Source of the DNA: Clostridia bacterium | Lineage (GTDB): Bacteria; Bacillota; Clostridia; Peptostreptococcales; Anaerovoracaceae | Direction of reading: 5' to 3' | NCBI GenBank assembly: GCA_024403005.1 | Contig: JAKSSQ010000068.1 | Span: 1-8,698 of the forward strand | Length of the DNA stretch: 8,698 nucleotides | Part shown: positions 6,465-8,698 of the stretch, one piece after another | How positions within the stretch are numbered: the stretch's first letter is position 1 | How the letters are laid out: each line of letters starts with the position of its first letter | The notes under the pieces: model-generated | The model's database searches: none | What the model was told of the DNA's origin: nothing | What the model saw: the letters and a program-made list of their open reading frames with translations, nothing else | Translations under genes and position numbers: made by a program

Positions 6465-7679
6465 CTAATGGAGCGGCTGCTCGTGCCAGTCCTTCGGATC
6501 TTTTAGAACATGAATGAGCACGAATGCAGCGGCACCGTAAACAGGCAGCATTGCAAAGCTCAGGGCGTAGCTTCCGGTATTTGTTTGGATCACGCCGGCG
6601 AGCATCGCGCCCGCAACGGAAGAAATGGTTCCGTTCAGCCCGTTAATGCCGTAATTCACAGAATGGAAACGGTATCCGAAGTAGTCGCGAAGCACTACAG
6701 AATGTATCGGAGAAATACTGCCGTAGTTAGCTCCTACCGCAAGGAACGCGATAAAGAGCAGCGGCAGGCTCTTTGTAATAACTGCAGCTTCCAGCAGGCA
6801 GCTGCTGATGAGCGCAAGCCAGCTTATGAGCCTGAGTGTAAACTTTCTGCCCTTTTTATCGTAAAGACTGCCGGAAATAACGCGGCAGATTGCGTTTCCG
6901 ATGGAAACGGCCCCTGTTGCCAGAACGCATACTGCAGGACTTGCGCCAAGGTAAGATGCCACCACTGCAATATTTCCGATAACCGTAACGGAAATAGCTA
7001 TTACGAAGGATCCTGTAAGGAAAAACATCCAGAATTCGCGGGTTCTAAGCATTTCGGAAGGCTTGTAACCTCTTGCCAGCTGCTCCGCAGGAACTGCCGG
7101 GCCGCGTCCGCCCTGCTGGGAATCTGCGGACGGCGGAGCTATAAGAATGGCCATAAGCACAAGTACCGCAAAATATACTGCGGCCATAACGCGGAACGTA
7201 AGACGCCAACCTATCTGCAGGATTAATTTGTTCACGCCTGCACCCAGAATAAAACTGCCGAGGGCGAAGCCCATCATCATGGTGCCGAGGGCGAAACCCA
7301 TGCGGTCGTAGAACCATTTACTTATGTTATTCTGCAGGACCATGTAGGAACAGCCCGTGGTGAGCCCGCCGAAGATGCCGTAGAATATGCAGAGCTGCCA
7401 CACCTGAGTGGAAACGGAGCAGATTGCGAAGGCCACGCCGAAGCTGACTGCGGAAGCAATAAATACTTTTTTAAGTGAAAAACGCATGCTCAGGAAGCCG
7501 CCCAGAGTGTTGCCGGCGAAAAAGCAGATCATGCTGGCGGTGAACACAAGGGATGTCTGGGTACGAACCCAGCCCATGGACTCCTCGATCGGGCCGACGA
7601 ACATGGACCAGGCGTAAGCCAGGCCAAGCATAAGAGCGGTGATAAATGCGCAAAATAGATGTCTGTAACGAATGTTCAT
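6465..7679 (-). CDS. MFS transporter, OFA (oxalate/formate antiporter-like) family
   Basis: This 404-residue protein has about twelve hydrophobic segments in two halves, joined by a polar loop at about 181-212 (PPSADSQQGGRGP). The opening segment with LGLAYAWSMFVGP (18-30) followed by a short loop is characteristic of the OFA family, whose best-known member exchanges oxalate for formate. The loop between segments 8 and 9 keeps the MFS motif as GSLYDKKGRK (270-279); the equivalent in the first half (GGFLSMRFSLKK, 60-71) is degenerate. The substrate cannot be read from sequence; monocarboxylates are the usual guess. The ATG at 7679 is the only in-frame start before an upstream stop, yet its leader TTTTTTTACC-ATG has no Shine-Dalgarno, which suggests weak or unusual initiation. 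It stands alone, with its own terminator, between two inverted repeat elements, divergent from relQ. Confidence 0.9.
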   Translation of the reverse strand: MNIRYRHLFCAFITALMLGLAYAWSMFVGPIEESMGWVRTQTSLVFTASMICFFAGNTLGGFLSMRFSLKKVFIASAVSFGVAFAICSVSTQVWQLCIFYGIFGGLTTGCSYMVLQNNISKWFYDRMGFALGTMMMGFALGSFILGAGVNKLILQIGWRLTFRVMAAVYFAVLVLMAILIAPPSADSQQGGRGPAVPAEQLARGYKPSEMLRTREFWMFFLTGSFVIAISVTVIGNIAVVASYLGASPAVCVLATGAVSIGNAICRVISGSLYDKKGRKFTLRLISWLALISSCLLEAAVITKSLPLLFIAFLAVGANYGSISPIHSVVLRDYFGYRFHSVNYGINGLNGTISSVAGAMLAGVIQTNTGSYALSFAMLPVYGAAAFVLIHVLKDPKDWHEQPLH

Positions 7680-7715
7680 GGTAAAAAAAGTAGTCTGTAA
7701 TAAGTTCCACCGACA

Positions 7716-7744
7716 ACTATACGCCTTTTATTGCGAGTTTGCCA
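7716..7744 (-). promoter_or_regulatory. Possible promoter of the MFS transporter gene
   Basis: The minus strand carries TATAGT (7721-7716, five of six matches to TATAAT), with TGGCAA (7744-7739, three of six) 17 bases upstream. Transcription would start near 7709, giving a leader of about 30 bases. The -35 is poor and this is only the best candidate in the gap. Confidence 0.35.
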
Positions 7745-7793
7745 CCCCCAAGAACGTACTTTAGGACGCGCTTTGGGTCAAGCCGCCATTTCC

Positions 7794-7892
7794 GTTTTAG
7801 CGCTTTAAAGCGTTAAAGCACCCCCGTCCCTCTTTAGCACTTTAGCAGACTAAAGCACCCCCGTCCCCCTTTAGCGTGCTAAAGCGGTAAAG
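7794..7892. repeat. REP-like element, right arm of the inverted pair, with a duplicated unit
   Basis: On the plus strand it contains three small hairpins: GCTTTAA-AGCG-TTAAAGC (7802-7819), CTTTAG-CAGA-CTAAAG (7840-7855) and CTTTAG-CGTG-CTAAAG (7869-7884). Between them are two nearly identical C-rich tracts. The 25-base unit at 7814-7838 recurs at 7851-7875 with a single difference (T7831 against C7868), a period of 37 bases. CGCTTTAAAGCG (7801-7812) is a perfect palindrome. The first part, 7794-7855, is the inverted match of 6308-6370 on the far side of the transporter gene. The second unit corresponds to the degenerate unit at 6287-6304 in the left arm, so the right copy looks less decayed. 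Confidence 0.8.
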
Positions 7893-7933
7893 CGCAGATT
7901 TTACAGATATTTCACCCATTGCGTTGTATACTG

Positions 7934-7942
7934 TGGTACAAT
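7934..7942 (+). promoter_or_regulatory. Extended -10 promoter element of relQ
   Basis: TGG-TACAAT is an extended -10 with five of six matches to TATAAT. No good -35 stands at 16-18 bases upstream, as is common when the TG element is present. The start of transcription would be near 7949, leaving a leader of about 31 bases before the ATG at 7981. TTGTA (7924-7928) and TACAA (7937-7941) form a short inverted repeat over the -10 that could be an operator, but it may be chance. Confidence 0.5.
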
Positions 7943-7964
7943 ATCCTTGAGGTATTATGAGAAT

Positions 7965-7970
7965 AGGAGA
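7965..7970 (+). promoter_or_regulatory. Shine-Dalgarno deciding the relQ start
   Basis: AGGAGA stands 10 bases before the ATG at 7981. The competing in-frame ATG at 7957 has GAGG (7949-7952) four bases upstream, but that site would lie at the very 5' end of the predicted transcript. For this reason 7981 is preferred. Confidence 0.6.
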
Positions 7971-7980
7971 ACTACCACTT

Positions 7981-8670
7981 ATGAACACAGAGACAATAGT
8001 CAATCGGAATGAGATAACACCCATCCCCGAAGGCATTGTAGGCGAGGAATGGCTCAAGGAAAACAGCATAGAGTTCCAGAAGCTCATGACTTACTACAAC
8101 TGCGCTCTGATGGAAACGGAAACCAAGTTTAAGGTTATCAACGAAGCCTTTAAACTCATGGGTGACCACAATCCGATCGACAAAATCGAAACCCGCCTTA
8201 AGAAGACAGAAAATATCCTGGAAAAACTGGATAGAAGAAACCTGCCTTATTCCATAGAGGCAATAGAACAGAACATCTTTGACATCGCAGGAATCCGCGT
8301 AATCTGTGCATTTGAATCGGATATTTACAAGCTGGCAGACGCTTTCATGAAGCAGGACGACATCCAGGTTATCGAACGTAAGGACTACATCGCTGAACCC
8401 AAGAGAAACGGCTACAGATCTCTGCATCTGCTTATAAGACTGCCGATTTTCCTCTACAACGAAAAGAAGTTTATGAATGTAGAAGTTCAGTTCAGAACTC
8501 TGGCCATGGACGCCTGGGCCTGCCTGGAACACAAGATCAAGTACAAGAAGAACGCAGAGATTTCCGACGACATCAACTACAATCTTTCCGAATGCGCAAG
8601 ACTTTCCGCAATGTTCGACAAGCGCATGGAAGAAGCTTACAAGATGGTCGGCCTTCGCAGCCAGCTTTAA
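7981..8670 (+). CDS. relQ: Small alarmone synthetase, RelQ-type GTP pyrophosphokinase
   Basis: This 229-residue cytoplasmic enzyme carries only a (p)ppGpp synthetase domain: no HD hydrolase, TGS or ACT domain. It transfers pyrophosphate from ATP to GDP or GTP, and such enzymes commonly answer cell-wall stress in Firmicutes. Motifs from the 7981 start: PIDKIETRLKK (65-75), DIAGIRVICAF (101-111), RDYIAEPKRNGYRSLHL for the pyrophosphate and guanine sites (written here KDYIAEPKRNGYRSLHL, 134-150, with Tyr145 the base-stacking residue), and VEVQFRTLAMDAWACLEHK (167-185) with catalytic Glu168. The C-terminal helices (about 199-225) match the tetramer-forming region of RelQ. An in-frame ATG at 7957 would add eight residues (MRIGELPL). 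It is divergent from the transporter and alone on its strand here; what follows after 8670 is cut after 28 bases, so operon structure is unknown. Confidence 0.94.
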   Translation: MNTETIVNRNEITPIPEGIVGEEWLKENSIEFQKLMTYYNCALMETETKFKVINEAFKLMGDHNPIDKIETRLKKTENILEKLDRRNLPYSIEAIEQNIFDIAGIRVICAFESDIYKLADAFMKQDDIQVIERKDYIAEPKRNGYRSLHLLIRLPIFLYNEKKFMNVEVQFRTLAMDAWACLEHKIKYKKNAEISDDINYNLSECARLSAMFDKRMEEAYKMVGLRSQL

Positions 8671-8698
8671 ACGGCAAAACAAAAACTCCGGATTTGCA

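Larger units (their letters stand above)
7680..7980. other. Divergent intergenic region between the transporter and relQ
   Basis: This is 301 bases without a credible gene. From left to right it holds the transporter leader and its weak promoter (7680-7744), and a stretch at 7744-7775 with CACCCCC and ACTTTAG that may be a decayed copy of the repeat. Next come the right REP-like element (7794-7892) and the relQ promoter and leader (7934-7980). I see no tRNA, small RNA terminator or riboswitch. Confidence 0.6.

Noticed and set aside
6510..7226. Plus-strand open frame opposite the MFS gene (238 codons)
   Set aside because: Antisense shadow of a clear transporter. The translation is full of Cys, His, Asn and Arg with no domain and no ribosome site.
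7794..7892. Short CRISPR array
   Set aside because: Only two 25-base units with a 12-base gap that is itself a hairpin. There is no spacer of normal length, no leader and no cas gene.
7972..8682. Long open frame on the minus strand opposite relQ (236 codons)
   Set aside because: It is the antisense shadow of relQ, whose motifs and direction are unambiguous. The shadow protein is Cys/Val/Phe-rich without any recognisable motif.
8671..8698. Terminator after relQ
   Set aside because: Only 28 bases remain. AACTCCGGATTTG could be the start of a hairpin, but the window ends before any second arm or T-run.

Overview
The window looks like a chromosomal segment from an anaerobic member of the Clostridia (Bacillota) with roughly balanced base composition. 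The evidence is the gene order ruvC-ruvA-ruvB, a SpoIID/LytB-type gene, then queA, which I know from clostridial genomes. A RelQ-type alarmone synthetase, Gram-positive-style Shine-Dalgarno sites and TATAAT promoters agree with this. I cannot name the genus; Eubacteriales Family XIII or relatives is only a guess.

Layout. Positions 1-6225 are one co-oriented minus-strand block, transcribed from right to left: ruvC, ruvA, ruvB (Holliday-junction branch migration and resolution), a secreted SpoIID-type cell-wall protein, queA (queuosine tRNA modification), an AlgI/DltB-like membrane O-acyltransferase, and the start of a lipoprotein cut by the window edge. Gaps are 1-5 bases or overlaps, except for 91 bases between the SpoIID gene and queA. 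A good extended -10 promoter lies just upstream of ruvC. Positions 6465-7679 hold a separate minus-strand OFA-type MFS transporter with its own intrinsic terminator (6401-6426). Positions 7981-8670 hold a plus-strand small (p)ppGpp synthetase (relQ), divergent from the transporter.

The least ordinary part is intergenic. The transporter is bracketed by a pair of inverted, REP-like elements, at 6287-6372 and 7794-7892. Each is built from small CTTTAG/CTAAAG hairpins separated by GGGGGACGGGGG-type tracts. About 62 bases match between the arms in inverted orientation with only a few differences. The rest is ordinary housekeeping DNA. I found no CRISPR array, tRNA, rRNA, transposase or defence system, and no convincing undescribed multi-gene system.
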